Assembly: GCA_947164985.1 (NCBI GenBank)
Contig: CAMUYI010000006.1
Coordinates: forward strand, 1 to 64,000
DNA length: 64,000 nucleotides
Source of the DNA: an uncultured Bacteroidales bacterium
Lineage (GTDB): Bacteria > Bacteroidota > Bacteroidia > Bacteroidales > Paludibacteraceae
Direction: 5' to 3'
Shown here: in pieces, positions 47,750-57,151 of the stretch
How positions within the stretch are numbered: position 1 is the stretch's first letter
Layout of the letters: every line of letters begins with the position of its first letter
Notes under the pieces: generated by a model
What the model saw: the letters and a program-made list of their open reading frames with translations, nothing else
Databases searched by the model: none
What the model was told of the DNA's origin: nothing
Program-made: the position numbers and the translations under genes

Positions 47750-48388
47750 TTAGTTAATAATTTCTACTCTCCATTTCAGTTTGAGAGCTTTGCAGATGCG
47801 GTCGAGTTGTTTCTTCTTGTCCTTGGTACTGGAGTGCGTGAGGACATAGAGACCGTTACCTACTGGATGTTGAGCGTGACCGTATTTGGCATCGATTGTG
47901 TTAGACACCAAGGGTACGTGACAGAACTTATAGCCGAGTTCACGCACTTTGAGTACGCCTGCCTGTTGGATGGCTTTGGTGAAAGTATCACACGCTTTCT
48001 TCTCTTGGATGAACGAGCCATCAGGAAGATAGACACAGAGACCTGTCTTGGGCGCAATGTGAGATTTGGTGATACCCTTCTTGCCCTCTTTGTGTTGCGC
48101 TTGCGGATCCAGTTCGAGTGGTTTAGCACCAATAGCCTCAACCACTTTTGTCTTACGGGAGAGCGCAACCGATATATCTTCACCGGGGTGATACTCGACA
48201 ACGAGCACCAAGTCACGTTGGATGGGTTTGAGTAATGGTTCTACATTCTCAGAGAGAGCCGGAAGAATCTCTTTCTTAATAAGAGTTTCCTCCAACTCAT
48301 CTACAGCTTGTAGTGTTTCGTTATTCAACGGTAGTCCTAACTCTTGCAAAGTACGAATCGAGCCGTATAGTTTTTCAAGTTTCGTCAT
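47750..48388 (-). CDS. Hypothetical protein of defence operon
   Basis: 212-aa ORF in tight operon with methylase. Confidence 0.6.
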   Translation of the reverse strand: MTKLEKLYGSIRTLQELGLPLNNETLQAVDELEETLIKKEILPALSENVEPLLKPIQRDLVLVVEYHPGEDISVALSRKTKVVEAIGAKPLELDPQAQHKEGKKGITKSHIAPKTGLCVYLPDGSFIQEKKACDTFTKAIQQAGVLKVRELGYKFCHVPLVSNTIDAKYGHAQHPVGNGLYVLTHSSTKDKKKQLDRICKALKLKWRVEIIN

Positions 48389-48399
48389 ATCGCTATGCG

Positions 48400-51300
48400 T
48401 TATTGGTTTTCAATGAGGGCTATTTCATCTGCGGTGAGACCGTAGAGATCATAGACGAGTTTATCGATAGCTCTTTCTTCCGCAGAAGTATCAGTAGCAG
48501 GGTTGGCTTTCTTTATAGAAAGGACAGTGTTAACCAAATCAATAATAGGTTGCTGTTGTTCGGAAGATGCTTTCTTTACGGGTAACTCATAGTAATGGAA
48601 TATCTTGGCTTTAGTAAAGGCTCCCTTAGTCTTTTCAAAAGTTAATTTGTACATTAGATATTGGAACAACTTAGAATTAATCAATCCAAGCAAATATCTC
48701 ATAGAGAAAGCTTGATCTATTAAAATCGCATTGTAGAGCGAAGACATAATATAGTAATTATCCTCATCTAAAGTTGCGGTTATTGTTGCTCCTGCCTCAC
48801 GAATCAAAATTTTCGGCTGTTCGAAAATCTCATAATTACGCGGACATGCCAGGTGTTTTCCATAATTAATGAACAAATGCGGATCTTTAGTTACATACCT
48901 ATTAATATCTTTTCCTCTTAATATGGGCTTAAAATTCTCTGCGAGTTTAGAATCAACAATGTAATATTTATCATCACCAGATTTGATCGCTTGCCTGATA
49001 TCGAGAACATCAACAAGTTTCGCACTGTTTTCGTTTAACTTTTTAGTCAAATCATTAGTTCCATAAGACCGTATAGCAAATGCTGTCTGCGGCTGCTCAG
49101 CAAAATAACTTTGCGGAACAATCAAGTCGGCAGATTGCAATATGGGAGAAGTGTTAACTTTTATATTTTGAGGCGCTATAACTTGATTTGTATATCCGAA
49201 AATCATTGAATGAACTACAGCCGATGAAAAAACTTTATCAGATAGATCATTAATTTCCAAGATAGTTCCCTTGAGAATTTTCCTTCTTACCTCCTCCTCA
49301 AAGTAATTGTCTAATAACGTATTAGGGATAATGTAATAAAATATACCCGTTTTATGAGCCAATAAAATAGCCTGTAACACGAATAATGAATATGTGTCTA
49401 TTTTGAACTGAGACTCCGGGAATACTCTTCTGTATCGCGCTTTATCTTCTGCTGATAGTTTTGCTCCGTACGGAGGATTACCAATGACGATGTCGAAGCC
49501 TTGTTTGTCTGGGCGATTGAATACATCAGCAAACCAAGTATGCCACAAGAAGAATTGGGTATTAGCGGCAATGTCGATATCGGAAAGATCTACATTGATA
49601 TGTTGCTCGTCCAATTCTTTTTGAACGAGTTCGCCGATTTCATCGCGTAGACTCTGTTTCTTTATGTGGTTGGTAACCGTAAAGTATTCATTTAGTTTAT
49701 CGTGGAGATTCTTGCGGCATACGTCCAATTCGCTTTCAAACATCGAAATTTGATATCCCCCAACATTATTCTTTTCTTGTACGTCTGCAACTTGTGACAG
49801 ATCTACTCCGTTATATTGCTCCAAGAGCGAGTTACCCTGCATAAACTTATAGTCGAAGTTCGGCAATGCTTCGGGTTCGTCAAGATCAACAACTATGGAC
49901 AACCAGAATCGCAAACGAGCGATATCTATTGCACCTCGCTCAATATCCACACCATAGATATTGTTTTGAATAATTTCTTTTTTGAGCCATGAACGAGGCT
50001 GTCCTTTCCCTAGTGCATTATTTAATGCAACTCGGCACGTCATAAGCAGATTGAGTAATCCCATCGGGAAAGCACCAGAACCAATAGCAGGGTCACAGAT
50101 CTTTACCTCACATAACGAATCATTCAAGTCTTTGAGTTGTTGATCTCCATAACGCTGTATACGCGTAACGGTCATCTCAGGATCGGTCACAAACGCGCGG
50201 ATTGCTTCCTCAAAATTGTCTTGACGCTGCTTATTGACTTCACTCTTGCGGCGAGCTTCATCAACCAAATATGCAATGAGGGCTTCGCGGCACATATATT
50301 CTACTATCTCTTTAGGAGTATAAAACGTACCCTTATCTTTGTTGTCTTCCAGCAAGTTCTCAAAGATCTTACCCAACATCTCCGGATCTACACCGACCTC
50401 ACGATCCAGCGGGTCTGACTCGTCAATAGTAAAGTTATATCTATCAAAGAAATCAAAGATACCACATGCGTCGCTATAATACTCGTCGTTAGGAGTGCGG
50501 ACGTGGTCTTTCTTCTCGGGGTTAGAGAAGAAATAGTCCGGGAGAGGCAAAGATAATTGATCTAACTCATCGCACTCAAACAAACCACCGTTCAAGTAAG
50601 GGAAGTCTTTCCATTGCTCATAGAGTTTCATATCCCAACGGTTCGAACGGAAATAAGCTTCTCTTTCCTGCTTGGGCGTATTGAAGACACCAAAGAAGAG
50701 CGGTTCAAGCACATTATCCAAGAAATTCTCTTTTTGCTTCTCCGAGCAGCGGTCAAACAAAGTATGTGTGTAATGGATATCGTTGTTCAACCAAGCCTTG
50801 TTTTGCAAGAACTGAATGAACACCAGACGACCCATCAGTTTCTTGATATAATCGCGGGCGTATTTCTCTGCCAGTTCATTATCCCCATTAGCGTAATCGA
50901 CGAAACCATCTATCAAGTCATTCTCGTTGCATACGAAGTTGACGAGATCTTGATAGAAATAACGGTACTCGTCGAAGAACTCATCGGAGAGCGTTTCTAC
51001 CGAGAACGCATCCTCTAAGTTAACGGCAGTCAGTTCCTCCGATTGCAGTTTATAGAAACGGTCGGCTAAAGTGCGACACGGATATTGCTGTCCACAAAGA
51101 TAGGTGTAGCGTTTCGCATTTGTAGATGCTGCATTGGACTCCCGTTTCTCCAGATAAGACAAACGCCAAGAGCGATCTTTGGGATCATCATAGTGGAAGA
51201 CGATGAACGCACCCTCAAAGCGATCCACAAACTGACGTACCAATTCTTGAATTTTCTTACGAGACTTATGAATACGGCTGTTGTCATCAAGGGTAACATC

Positions 51301-51525
51301 AAAGACCTTGATATCAAACGCCAAGCCACCAAGCGTAGCTACGTGCTTGATAGTTTTGATATGAGCTGCCTTAGCCATATCTTTCGCCTTGTCTGTTTGA
51401 ACGGTTATCTCGGTATAACCCTCTTCATAATCCTGGAAAATCGGGATTAATACTTCCGACAGGAGGGAATTGATGCCCTTAAAGTCGGCGTTGAAATAAT
51501 CTTGGATAAATTGTTTGGACAGCAT
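48400..51525 (-). CDS. Eco57I-like N6-adenine DNA methyltransferase (restriction-type)
   Basis: DPAIGSGAFPMGLL, GVDIERGAIDIARLRFWLS, FDIVIGNPPYGAKLS. Confidence 0.9.
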   Translation of the reverse strand: MLSKQFIQDYFNADFKGINSLLSEVLIPIFQDYEEGYTEITVQTDKAKDMAKAAHIKTIKHVATLGGLAFDIKVFDVTLDDNSRIHKSRKKIQELVRQFVDRFEGAFIVFHYDDPKDRSWRLSYLEKRESNAASTNAKRYTYLCGQQYPCRTLADRFYKLQSEELTAVNLEDAFSVETLSDEFFDEYRYFYQDLVNFVCNENDLIDGFVDYANGDNELAEKYARDYIKKLMGRLVFIQFLQNKAWLNNDIHYTHTLFDRCSEKQKENFLDNVLEPLFFGVFNTPKQEREAYFRSNRWDMKLYEQWKDFPYLNGGLFECDELDQLSLPLPDYFFSNPEKKDHVRTPNDEYYSDACGIFDFFDRYNFTIDESDPLDREVGVDPEMLGKIFENLLEDNKDKGTFYTPKEIVEYMCREALIAYLVDEARRKSEVNKQRQDNFEEAIRAFVTDPEMTVTRIQRYGDQQLKDLNDSLCEVKICDPAIGSGAFPMGLLNLLMTCRVALNNALGKGQPRSWLKKEIIQNNIYGVDIERGAIDIARLRFWLSIVVDLDEPEALPNFDYKFMQGNSLLEQYNGVDLSQVADVQEKNNVGGYQISMFESELDVCRKNLHDKLNEYFTVTNHIKKQSLRDEIGELVQKELDEQHINVDLSDIDIAANTQFFLWHTWFADVFNRPDKQGFDIVIGNPPYGAKLSAEDKARYRRVFPESQFKIDTYSLFVLQAILLAHKTGIFYYIIPNTLLDNYFEEEVRRKILKGTILEINDLSDKVFSSAVVHSMIFGYTNQVIAPQNIKVNTSPILQSADLIVPQSYFAEQPQTAFAIRSYGTNDLTKKLNENSAKLVDVLDIRQAIKSGDDKYYIVDSKLAENFKPILRGKDINRYVTKDPHLFINYGKHLACPRNYEIFEQPKILIREAGATITATLDEDNYYIMSSLYNAILIDQAFSMRYLLGLINSKLFQYLMYKLTFEKTKGAFTKAKIFHYYELPVKKASSEQQQPIIDLVNTVLSIKKANPATDTSAEERAIDKLVYDLYGLTADEIALIENQ

Positions 51526-51532
51526 ATTGCGA

Positions 51533-54500
51533 TTAGTTGTTTACTTTGTTGGTACAGAAATAGATATACGGTTCTCCGTTACGCTCAATCATCTTGCGAT
51601 TGAGAGCCTTGAGTTCTTCCTCAATGATTCCGCTCACGCGAGCCATCTTATCCTCCATCGTGGTTTCAAAGAGCGATTGCTGGAGATCGTGCAACTGGTC
51701 AGCCAGTTTGCAGACCTTGCGCGCAAGAGCCACGTCACCTTTGCCCATAATTCGGGATGCGATATTTAAGCGCTGCTTAGCGTCGGCAGACAAACCGCCT
51801 TTGCTTACCATCTCACGGATAAAGCCTTTGGCGTTGGTGATATATTTGTTGTTGGACGTAGCAGCACGGTATATCTTAGCGACGTGGGTGTTATAAGCCA
51901 AGATAGCTTTCTCTGCCTGAGCCTCGTTCATCTCAACAGAAGCGGACTGTGTGTCTTCGTCGCAAGCGCATAATTGGAACATATCCAAGCAAGAGATGAT
52001 CTTGCCTTCTTCGCCGTCTAACTGCACGTATACACTTCCGGCATTGTTGATATCGGTCTTGACGACAAAGAGCGACTCTGCGTCAGGCGAACGGAAGGAA
52101 GAGCATATAGGCGCCTCGACGGAATTGATATATTCAAATCGCTCAGGATGATTCTGCTTGTAGGCTTGCAATTCGGCGATGTACTTCGTGAACGGAGTCT
52201 CTTGCCCGTCCATCAACTTCATGTAGTCCACTTGCGACAACTCTTCTTCCTCCATGAAGATACGGTTGTCTTCGCCGAAGAGGGTATGGAAGGATTGCAG
52301 TTTAGTGAAAGCACGTTGAGTGAGGTTGATAGTCTTGTCTCCTTCATTGGACGGGAAGAAGTTATATACATACACGCTATCCTCGATAGAACCGATACGA
52401 TTGACACGACCGATACGCTGAATGAGTCGCGTAGAGTTCCAAGGCGTATCGTAGTTGAGGATAGTGTTAGCGCGGTGGAGGTTCACACCCTCGGCAAGTA
52501 CTTCCGTCGTGACGATTACGTCATAGTCGTTTGCCCATTCGCCTTCGTAGTTAGCGTCGAAGTTAGCACGGATAGCCGTCTCTTTCTCGTTGCGGTTAGC
52601 AGCGGTGATCTTGAGCACACGCTTGCCTGCATCTTGGAGGGCATTGACGATCTCGTCCACAGTAGCAATGGCTTCTGAGAAGACGACGAGTTTCTGCGGT
52701 TTATTGCGCTCTTTGTCGAAGAGGTCTTCGTAGATAGCACGATTGAAGCGAAGGAGTTTCGGATCGGAGCGTTCGTCTTTCCAGCGGTTCACCAGTTCGT
52801 CAATATAGCGAATATCCTCGATGAGATGTTGGTAATAACTGGGGTCAAAATCAGCGCGAGTGTATTCGGCATTTTGCTGTTTAGCGTTGCGACCTTCCTT
52901 ATTTAACTTCTTAATCTTTGCACGGATATCGTCGTAGCACTGCTGGATGGTGTAATCTTGGTTGCCGGTCTTTCGGCGTTTCTCGGCAAGATGCAGTTCG
53001 GCGTTCACATCAATCTGAGGACAAATGAAGATGCAGTTATCGTCCCACATCGTAATCATATTGCGGGTGTATCGTTGCAGGTTCTCCAGCGACTCACGGA
53101 AAGCAGTGAAACTACTCTCAAGACGTTTGACGAGCAACATCTGCATAATACGCTCCAAACGGGAAGCGGATTTCTCCGGCGTCATATTCTTTCCGGAATA
53201 GCGCTTTTTGAGTTCGGGAGTCAGGTACTCAGTTGCGCGGTAACGCATATAGACGATGCCCGGTTCTCCGTTTGCAATCTCCTCTTTGGTCGGCGCGATA
53301 TATTGCATGGAGTCATAGAAGAGTTGTGCCAAGCGTGCGTTCATCGCGTATGTCAATGGAACAGGTCCCTTCACATCGGGGAAGTGCAAGTCTTCGTGAT
53401 AGTCCTTCTTGATGTCCGTACGCGTACGACGAACCAACAACTCTGCGAGGACTTTGTTGTGGATCTCTTGCGAGAGGAAGATAAGTGCAGCACGATTGGT
53501 GTTCTTCTCTGTGTCGGATAGCGGGTGCTCGCTGATAATCTTCTGATACCGGTCGCAGGCTTGAGTGAAGAAATACTCCAAGTTGTGCCCTTCAACGGCA
53601 AGCGTGCTTTCTCTCGGACGTCGTTGGAAGAGATAGATTTGGTTCTTCAGGTCTTCCGGAGAGTTGTTCTGGAAGGTAGCAGAGAGCAAACCGATGTATG
53701 GATAGTAACCGGCTTGGAGGTTGATCTCCTCAATGAGGTTCTCCAACATCTCGTATTTCTGTGTGCTACGATTGCGGAAGTTATGACTCTCGTCAATCAT
53801 AATGAGACCGTAGATGTTGTGCTGAAGTTCACCTTCGAAATCACCGGTGTCCTCGTCCAGATCATCCTCCTCATCTTCCATCAGTTTGCTGATGCTACCT
53901 GTTGTGATGAAATCCACGTAAGGAGCAATCTTGTCGTCTCGATTCTCGTCGAAGAGCTTGATCGTCTTCTCCCACGAGGACTTGATAGCAGGCGGGACAA
54001 TGATGAGTGCCTTTTGCGCGCGACCTTCGTCAACAGCTGTGTCGAGATAGTATTTGAGCACAAGAACGCCGACGATTGTTTTACCCAAACCTACGACGTC
54101 GCCCAACATGAAACCTCCGTGCTGGTGCATTACTTGCGTGCAGAGCGTTGCCGCGTCCGATTGGAATTTGTATTCCTGAATTCCGTCAGGCAGATAGCTC
54201 TTGAGCATAGCTTCCATGTCGTCGTCCATCAACTTGCCAAAGCGATCGCTAAGGAGACGGATATATGCCTCGTACGGTGTGAGAGGAGTAATGACCGGTT
54301 TCTCCGGCGGCAGTTCTTTCGTTATTTTGGCGGGTTTGAGCACCTGCTCCAGATAGTCCTCGTTCCAAGGTGTAGCCAACTCCCAGATCTCATCAAACCA
54401 CTGATTGTGACCTTTGCAGGTGGTGTCTTCCTCGTCGTGGAAATTAACTATCTGCTTGTTGGTCTCGAGATAGTTCAATTCGCGGTTGCCTTTGTTCTTG

Positions 54501-55018
54501 TCAAAATTGGTCAGACCTTGTTCGGTGAAGTTCGAACTACCGATGATACCATTTGCGAACTTCTCTCCTTCCGGAGATACGCCATTGAAGATATAGCATT
54601 TGGAATGCAGGAATTGAGGATTGCCTTCAGCATCTTTCTCGTACTTGCGGATCTCAATCTTGCCAGATTCACAACCGCTCAACAACAAACGCACGGTTTC
54701 TTGATACTCGGGCTTGATATTGTCGTTGAGACGCTCAATATCTTGCTTCATGAAGTCTTGTGGGAAAGATGCGTCCACTAGAGGCGATAGCACTTGGTTT
54801 GCATAGACGAACATCTCACGACCAATGACGATCTTCAGTTTGGAATCTTCTCGATCGAGGAATGGGCGCAGTTGTTCTACTACCAAGGCGATGCCGGGTA
54901 TATCCCAATAGCCGGTTGCGATCTTGATTTCCTTCAAACCATCGGCAGCAATGCAACGGCGAAGGATGTTCGTCATTGACAGATTGCCTGTCGAGTTGTC
55001 AATCAGTGTGTTCTGCAT
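51533..55018 (-). CDS. SNF2-type helicase with N-terminal PLD-like nuclease domain
   Basis: LHSKCYIFNG...GIIGSSNFTEQGL; GDVVGLGKTIVG; MIDESHNFRNRS; LAEGVNLHRANTILNYDTPWNSTRLIQRIGRVNRIG. Confidence 0.9.
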   Translation of the reverse strand: MQNTLIDNSTGNLSMTNILRRCIAADGLKEIKIATGYWDIPGIALVVEQLRPFLDREDSKLKIVIGREMFVYANQVLSPLVDASFPQDFMKQDIERLNDNIKPEYQETVRLLLSGCESGKIEIRKYEKDAEGNPQFLHSKCYIFNGVSPEGEKFANGIIGSSNFTEQGLTNFDKNKGNRELNYLETNKQIVNFHDEEDTTCKGHNQWFDEIWELATPWNEDYLEQVLKPAKITKELPPEKPVITPLTPYEAYIRLLSDRFGKLMDDDMEAMLKSYLPDGIQEYKFQSDAATLCTQVMHQHGGFMLGDVVGLGKTIVGVLVLKYYLDTAVDEGRAQKALIIVPPAIKSSWEKTIKLFDENRDDKIAPYVDFITTGSISKLMEDEEDDLDEDTGDFEGELQHNIYGLIMIDESHNFRNRSTQKYEMLENLIEEINLQAGYYPYIGLLSATFQNNSPEDLKNQIYLFQRRPRESTLAVEGHNLEYFFTQACDRYQKIISEHPLSDTEKNTNRAALIFLSQEIHNKVLAELLVRRTRTDIKKDYHEDLHFPDVKGPVPLTYAMNARLAQLFYDSMQYIAPTKEEIANGEPGIVYMRYRATEYLTPELKKRYSGKNMTPEKSASRLERIMQMLLVKRLESSFTAFRESLENLQRYTRNMITMWDDNCIFICPQIDVNAELHLAEKRRKTGNQDYTIQQCYDDIRAKIKKLNKEGRNAKQQNAEYTRADFDPSYYQHLIEDIRYIDELVNRWKDERSDPKLLRFNRAIYEDLFDKERNKPQKLVVFSEAIATVDEIVNALQDAGKRVLKITAANRNEKETAIRANFDANYEGEWANDYDVIVTTEVLAEGVNLHRANTILNYDTPWNSTRLIQRIGRVNRIGSIEDSVYVYNFFPSNEGDKTINLTQRAFTKLQSFHTLFGEDNRIFMEEEELSQVDYMKLMDGQETPFTKYIAELQAYKQNHPERFEYINSVEAPICSSFRSPDAESLFVVKTDINNAGSVYVQLDGEEGKIISCLDMFQLCACDEDTQSASVEMNEAQAEKAILAYNTHVAKIYRAATSNNKYITNAKGFIREMVSKGGLSADAKQRLNIASRIMGKGDVALARKVCKLADQLHDLQQSLFETTMEDKMARVSGIIEEELKALNRKMIERNGEPYIYFCTNKVNN

Positions 55019-55035
55019 AGATTCAATGTTTTAAG

Positions 55036-55109
55036 TGGAGTATAGCGGACTCGAACCGCTCACCTCGATACTGCCAGTGTCGCGCTCTAGCCAGATGAGC
55101 TAATACCCC
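55036..55109 (-). tRNA. tRNA-Ala (GGC)
   Basis: 74-nt cloverleaf: GGGGTAT/ATACTCC acceptor with G3:U70, GCTC/GAGC D-stem, anticodon loop CTGGCAG, AGCGG TTCGAGT CCGCT T-arm, A73. Confidence 0.8.
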
Positions 55110-55335
55110 TGAAAAGTGCGAGCCGTGGCGCCATTGCAAGGCTTGGAAACGTGCCTACTCAGATACGACCAACGACTCGCACCAAACGGGCGAGCAGTTG
55201 CGACGTACATATCTAAGTGTCATCGTTAGAGTTTCCAATTCTGCAATGATGATATGCGCGACTGCATTCAATTTACATGTTCATCTTTCTCGTCGTGCGT
55301 ATGTGTCATATATGCACGGCGCACGAAAAAGTGCG

Positions 55336-55380
55336 CAAAGTTACAAAAAAAATCCGAATTATCCAAATTTTCCAAATGGA
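55336..55380 (-). promoter_or_regulatory. Defence-operon/tRNA promoter resembling the repressor promoter
   Basis: TTTG-N20-TAACTTTG on minus strand; ATTTGGAAAATTTGGATAATTCGGATTTTTTTTGTAACTTTGC. Confidence 0.7.
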
Positions 55381-55427
55381 AAATGCAAAAATTTGGACTT
55401 TTTTGCCCTTTTTAACATGAACATGTG

Positions 55428-55547
55428 TCATTTTGTGTCAAAGAACCCTAATTCTTTCATCAGCCGTCGTCGTTCGGCATCCTTGATTGCGAGCCACTTT
55501 TCAAGAGCACTCAGACGGCCATCGATCCGTTGAATCCGTCGTTTCAC
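55428..55547 (-). CDS. 39-aa basic small protein (GTG start), tentative
   Basis: MKRRIQRIDGRLSALEKWLAIKDAERRRLMKELGFFDTK. Confidence 0.3.
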   Translation of the reverse strand: MKRRIQRIDGRLSALEKWLAIKDAERRRLMKELGFFDTK

Positions 55548-55696
55548 ACTTGTAGCGCGTAATACACTACGATACGGGCTGCACGAAACACACGCCCTTC
55601 TCTTTAGGTGTTTTTTTTATAAACATGATATATATAGATTGCTCGGACAATCCGCAGGTTGTCGGCATGTGCCAATAGTCGGTTTGTCTGCAATCC

Positions 55697-55789
55697 TTAA
55701 AAACATGTATTAGAGATAAGGTCGATCAAAAACCAAAGTGCAAGCCCTGCCTGCAGCAAGCCTAAAAGTATTCCAATTAACTCTTCCAT
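55697..55789 (-). CDS. 30-aa single-TM microprotein
   Basis: MEELIGILLGLLQAGLALWFLIDLISNTCF; directly downstream of promoter P2. Confidence 0.5.
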   Translation of the reverse strand: MEELIGILLGLLQAGLALWFLIDLISNTCF

Positions 55790-55815
55790 AACGCGGGTAA
55801 TTTTGAAATTTGCTG

Positions 55816-55890
55816 CAAAATTACTATATGGGGTATGTCACAAGGAGTCCGATGCTCGAAAAAAATGCAAAAAAAATGCACTTTTTTATG
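55816..55890 (-). promoter_or_regulatory. Promoter P2, duplicate of P1
   Basis: 34-bp identity with 16263-16296 plus TAATTTTG at 55816-55823 at the same spacing. Confidence 0.7.
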
Positions 55891-55919
55891 AAAAATGCAC
55901 TTTTTTGAAGAGAATTGGC

Positions 55920-56231
55920 CTATCCAAGGTAGTAAACGAACTTATACACGACAAACTTACTCGCCACTATATAAGGCACCAAATAAGTGTCGTACTCCCG
56001 CATTAAATGACGTTGGATGATAGCCGTCATTTCGTCATGCAGTTTCTCGTCTCCTCCAAAGATCTTGAGACCTGAATAATCATCTTCTACCGGAAACACA
56101 AACATCGTCACAGGGGACAGAAAATCAGGATGGTCAACTGTTATACGGTTGCCATTAGACATGCTCACAAAGCGATGCGTCTCGTTCTTTACGAAACACT
56201 CACGGATGATTTGATTGGTAATTACTGTCAT
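55920..56231 (-). CDS. Hypothetical protein
   Basis: 103-aa early-region ORF. Confidence 0.45.
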   Translation of the reverse strand: MTVITNQIIRECFVKNETHRFVSMSNGNRITVDHPDFLSPVTMFVFPVEDDYSGLKIFGGDEKLHDEMTAIIQRHLMREYDTYLVPYIVASKFVVYKFVYYLG

Positions 56232-56280
56232 TGTTGTAGTCTGTTTATGCCCGCCACCGGAACGGCAGCGGGCGGGTTAG

Positions 56281-56523
56281 TTAATCGGTTACTAAAGGGT
56301 AAGGGTTGCGGTGGCTTTTGCCCTGTGCACGAGCGGCAAGCTCCGAGAAGGCAAGCGCATTGATACCGTAAACTTTCCAATACTGCTCGTTCTCTCCGGC
56401 AAGCTGCACGGATGAGTGATTGGTGACGAACTCAAAATGGGACATGATAGTGCTGCAAGAGCTGAGGATTGACTCTAACTGCTCATCGGTGCAGCGAACG
56501 AGAATTTGTTGTAACGAAATCAT
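56281..56523 (-). CDS. Hypothetical protein
   Basis: 80-aa early-region ORF. Confidence 0.45.
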   Translation of the reverse strand: MISLQQILVRCTDEQLESILSSCSTIMSHFEFVTNHSSVQLAGENEQYWKVYGINALAFSELAARAQGKSHRNPYPLVTD

Positions 56524-56534
56524 AATTGTAACGA

Positions 56535-56822
56535 TTAAAAATTATACTTATATGCTTCGGCGCGCATTGCTTCGAACTGCGCCAATATTTGTTCTTGCTT
56601 GCGCTCGAACGCGAACTCACGTTCTAACTGCTGATAGAGCCACGCACCGCGCCCGTGCATTAAATCATTTTCCAACTCCTGCTGCGCCTTGAAATCCTCG
56701 ACACTGCAAGTGTATCGTACTGTTTTCTTAACCTCGCTCTTTTGGCTTTCGGTGGAAGTAGCGATGACTGTTTCACTCCAGAGATCCAACTCTAATTGCT
56801 GATATGAATGTTGCTTGCTCAT
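56535..56822 (-). CDS. Hypothetical protein
   Basis: 95-aa early-region ORF. Confidence 0.45.
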   Translation of the reverse strand: MSKQHSYQQLELDLWSETVIATSTESQKSEVKKTVRYTCSVEDFKAQQELENDLMHGRGAWLYQQLEREFAFERKQEQILAQFEAMRAEAYKYNF

Positions 56823-56837
56823 AACGATAGAATTTTA

Positions 56838-56975
56838 TTTACGGTACTTTACGAGTGTGCCGAGTAGTGTTTGCAAGGTTTTCGGGAAAAATACTACCGT
56901 AGTGTGGAGATTTTTACCAGAAACGCGTCCTGACCTTTCAAACGAACGGAGCGGTAACTATTTTTGTACCGGAAA
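56838..56975. promoter_or_regulatory. Divergent leader/promoter module, copy 2
   Basis: Blocks TTTGCAAGGTTTTCG, ATACTACC, GTGTGGAGATTTTT, GACCTTTCAAA, AGCGGTAACTA, ACCGGAAA as in 30222-30421. Confidence 0.55.
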
Positions 56976-57151
56976 TAAATAACTATCACGCAAGCAATTG
57001 ATTTACAAGTAATTAGGAGCGCGGTGTGTTGTGCAGCGGGAACTCGGAACCACCGGAAAAGCCAAAGTAAGAGCGACAGCACGTGCGTCAGCATGTAGAG
57101 GGCAAGACAGACGTGGTAACCTTGCCCGTTTCCGCGCCGCGAGCACCTTGG

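Noticed and set aside
53525-54781. 418-aa plus-strand ORF
   Set aside because: Antisense to the SNF2 helicase, no domain signal.
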